Shown here piece by piece: positions 62,787 through 64,000 of a DNA stretch of 64,000 nt. The translations under genes and the position numbers were made by a program. The DNA is from Ignavibacteriota bacterium (GTDB taxonomy: Bacteria > Bacteroidota > Ignavibacteria > UBA10030), in NCBI GenBank assembly GCA_022616555.1, contig JAKEEG010000007.1:1-64000 (forward strand). Direction: 5' to 3'. Every line of letters begins with the position of its first letter. Positions within the stretch are counted from its first letter, which is position 1. The notes under the pieces were generated by a model. That model saw nothing but the letters and a program-made list of their open reading frames with translations. It was not told the origin of the DNA and made no database searches.

Positions 62787-63226
62787 AAGAAATCGAAAAA
62801 ACTCTCAACCACGAAGGCGGCTATGTATCCGACCCGAACGACGCCGGCGGGGAGACGAAATACGGCATCAGCAAACGGGCGTATCCTAAGCTCAATATCA
62901 AGCGGCTCACGCGTGCCCAGGCGGCAGAGATTTTCAAGCAGGATTATTTCGACGCTGTGGGCGCAGAGAAGTTTTCGTACGCGCCCTTCCGCTGGAAGCT
63001 GTTCGATATCGCCGTTAATATGGGCGTTAGCAAGGCTATGGAGTTCCTCTCGCAAGTAAATCACCCCGACACAGCCAGCGGCGTGCTCGAGCTGATGGAC
63101 CAGCAAATCAAGCGCTATGCCGCTATCGTCGCCGCTGACCCGGCGAAGGTGAAGTTCATCAAGGGCTGGGTTGCAAGAGGGCTTGATCGGGGAGACGATC
63201 TTATAGAACACAAACAGCATGTTTGA
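62783..63226 (+). CDS. Muramidase, glycosyl hydrolase 108-like endolysin
   Basis: A 147-residue peptidoglycan hydrolase. The family N-motif is TLNHEGGYVSDPNDAGGETKYGISKRAYP, with the catalytic Glu at about residue 9. This is followed by TRAQAAEIFKQDYFDAVGAEKF and FDIAVNMGVSKAMEFLSQV. No signal peptide is visible, so release depends on the holin. The ATG at 62783 overlaps the previous stop; a longer upstream frame reads through the membrane-protein gene and is rejected. Confidence 0.88.
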   Translation: MKEIEKTLNHEGGYVSDPNDAGGETKYGISKRAYPKLNIKRLTRAQAAEIFKQDYFDAVGAEKFSYAPFRWKLFDIAVNMGVSKAMEFLSQVNHPDTASGVLELMDQQIKRYAAIVAADPAKVKFIKGWVARGLDRGDDLIEHKQHV

Positions 63227-63233
63227 ATTCCAA

Positions 63234-63563
63234 ATGTCAAAATCCAAATCTCAAATAAAAAAGCTACCGACTGCGCAGCCGAAAGATGTGCTTAAGGTAG
63301 AGCTCCCGCCACCGGAGCTGAAGAAGGTCGAGATTCCGCCCAAGAAAACCGTACTTCCGGACATCGGGTTTTGGGACTTGCTGTGGCTGCTGATTAAATC
63401 GGTACTCCGCAATAAAGCCAGGGATGCGATGGGGGGAAAGGAAGACGTAAACCTGCGAGGTTTCCAAAACCTCGCAGGTTTCATTATGGGTGGTGGAAGT
63501 TGGGAGTGGGAATTATTGGAGTTTGTGTATTATTTCTGTTCGTTTACTACATATATAGGTTGA
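63234..63563 (+). CDS. Last small island gene, hypothetical
   Basis: A 109-residue protein: a Lys/Pro-rich N-part (LKVELPPPELKKVEIPPKKT), one amphipathic or membrane helix (GFWDLLWLLIKSVLRNKARD) and a tail (from about residue 73) that begins with a 33-bp palindromic repeat and ends hydrophobic. The natural protein may once have ended near the repeat. The function is unknown. The frame also opens five codons earlier, at 63219, within the muramidase end. Confidence 0.45.
   Translation: MSKSKSQIKKLPTAQPKDVLKVELPPPELKKVEIPPKKTVLPDIGFWDLLWLLIKSVLRNKARDAMGGKEDVNLRGFQNLAGFIMGGGSWEWELLEFVYYFCSFTTYIG
63449..63481. repeat. AAACCTGCGAGGTTT inverted repeat inside the last island gene
   Basis: A perfect 15-bp inverted repeat (AAACCTGCGAGGTTT and its complement) with a CCA centre, translated as NLRGFQNLAGF. 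It is a dispersed repeat type and could also end island transcription. Confidence 0.8.
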
Positions 63564-63626
63564 TTGTTTAGTTTTTCGCCTCGTCCACTTCCCTCTACAC
63601 CCCATTATTTTCCCTTAAAACTTGTC

Positions 63627-63655
63627 TTGACTTTGGTGTTCGAAATCTGTATCTT
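63627..63655 (+). promoter_or_regulatory. Promoter of efp
   Basis: TTGACT and TATCTT with a 17-base spacer, 66 bp before the efp ATG. A CCATTTTT/AAAAATGG hairpin (63662-63681) lies in the leader. Confidence 0.6.
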
Positions 63656-63721
63656 TTTACCCCATTTTTGATAAAAAATGGTCAATTTTTAGCAAAAAGT
63701 ACGCATTTTTGAAAGGGTTTA

Positions 63722-64000
63722 ATGGCAACGACTAATGAATTTAGAGTAGGGATGGTCATCATTTTCAATGGTGAGCTTCATAGGATAGACGAATTTATCC
63801 ACCGGACACCGGGCAATCTCCGGGCTTTCGTTCAAGCCAAGCTCCGCAACCTCCGTAACGGCAGGGTAACCGAAACCCGGTTCCGCTCCGGCGAGGAGGT
63901 GGAGGAGGTTCGGCTGGAGGTTAAGGAATCCCAATACCTCTACCACGACGGCTCGTTCTACCAGTTCATGGACCAAGTGTCGTATGAGCAGGTGGGAGTG
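63722..64000 (+). CDS. efp: Elongation factor P, N-terminal part (cut by window end)
   Basis: Rescues ribosomes stalled at polyproline. The 93 visible residues cover the KOW-like domain I and the start of domain II: MATTNEFRVGMVIIFNGELH, FIHRTPGNLRAFVQAKLRNL, then YLYHDGSFYQFMDQVSYEQV. The tip of the domain I loop reads PGNLRAF, where E. coli has PGKGQAF, so Asn takes the place of the modified Lys34. It is a host gene with its own promoter and limits the phage island on the right. Confidence 0.93.
   Translation, partial: MATTNEFRVGMVIIFNGELHRIDEFIHRTPGNLRAFVQAKLRNLRNGRVTETRFRSGEEVEEVRLEVKESQYLYHDGSFYQFMDQVSYEQVGV

Noticed and set aside
44726-63563. Mu-like transposable phage
   Set aside because: No MuA/MuB-type transposase or Mor/C regulators are visible, and the head genes are HK97 type.

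Overview
The window looks like a chromosome segment from the Bacteroidota/Chlorobi superphylum, most like Ignavibacteria or Kryptonia. Supporting signs are a type IX secretion (T9SS) sorting domain with the NYPNPFNPST start, a GWxTD-family secreted protein, a TonB-dependent receptor with a carboxypeptidase-regulatory N-domain, an SbsA-type Ig-like lipoprotein, a fused gamma-alpha 2-oxoacid:ferredoxin oxidoreductase and a K+-dependent-type membrane pyrophosphatase. The placement is inferred from gene content; no 16S gene is present.

Layout. 0.1-4.7 kb (minus): ftsE, pdxA, a GWxTD protein and a GlcD-type FAD oxidase. 4.8-6.7 kb (plus): a secreted T9SS substrate whose sorting domain is cut off by a one-base shift in a G-run. 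6.8-18.5 kb (minus): pepA, nrnA-like, korB/korA, rpsF-rpsR-rplI, hppA, pth, rplY, prs and tRNA-Gln. 18.7-19.3 kb (plus): bioY. 19.4-26.6 kb (minus): arsC-like, exonuclease, AI-2E-type membrane protein, recX-recA, thpR, cinA, pgpA, pgsA and rpmB. 26.8-44.7 kb (plus): tsaD, trpA, chorismate mutase, mltG, an Ig-like lipoprotein, nuoABCDEF without nuoG onward, an ECF sigma/anti-sigma pair, and a TonB receptor with a secreted glycosidase-like protein. 63.7 kb to the end: efp, cut by the window edge.

44.7-63.6 kb is a compact phage-derived island. It starts with a leftward lysogeny module (XRE repressor plus ImmA/IrrE protease) facing a rightward promoter. Next come two small coupled genes (zinc ribbon and an 85-aa basic protein) and a duplicated promoter/operator block with five 13-bp palindromes at 22-bp spacing. 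The head genes follow: small and large terminase, portal, S78 protease, HK97 capsid and connector. The tail part is very short: a terminator-like protein and a chaperone-like gene with a frame change. The island ends with a 1502-residue fibre carrying a Sec signal peptide, a duplicated and broken secreted-protein gene around a lipoprotein gene, and a lysis cassette (coiled-coil/TM protein, holin, another membrane protein, GH108-type muramidase). No integrase, transposase, replication gene or tape-measure protein is visible. It could be a reduced prophage, a satellite-like capsid island or a domesticated particle.

A second theme is an unusual load of short palindromic and text-like repeats, both between genes and inside reading frames (pgpA, the zinc-ribbon gene, the prohead protease and the last island gene). 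The same families occur in the host part and in the island, which suggests the island has resided in this lineage for some time.
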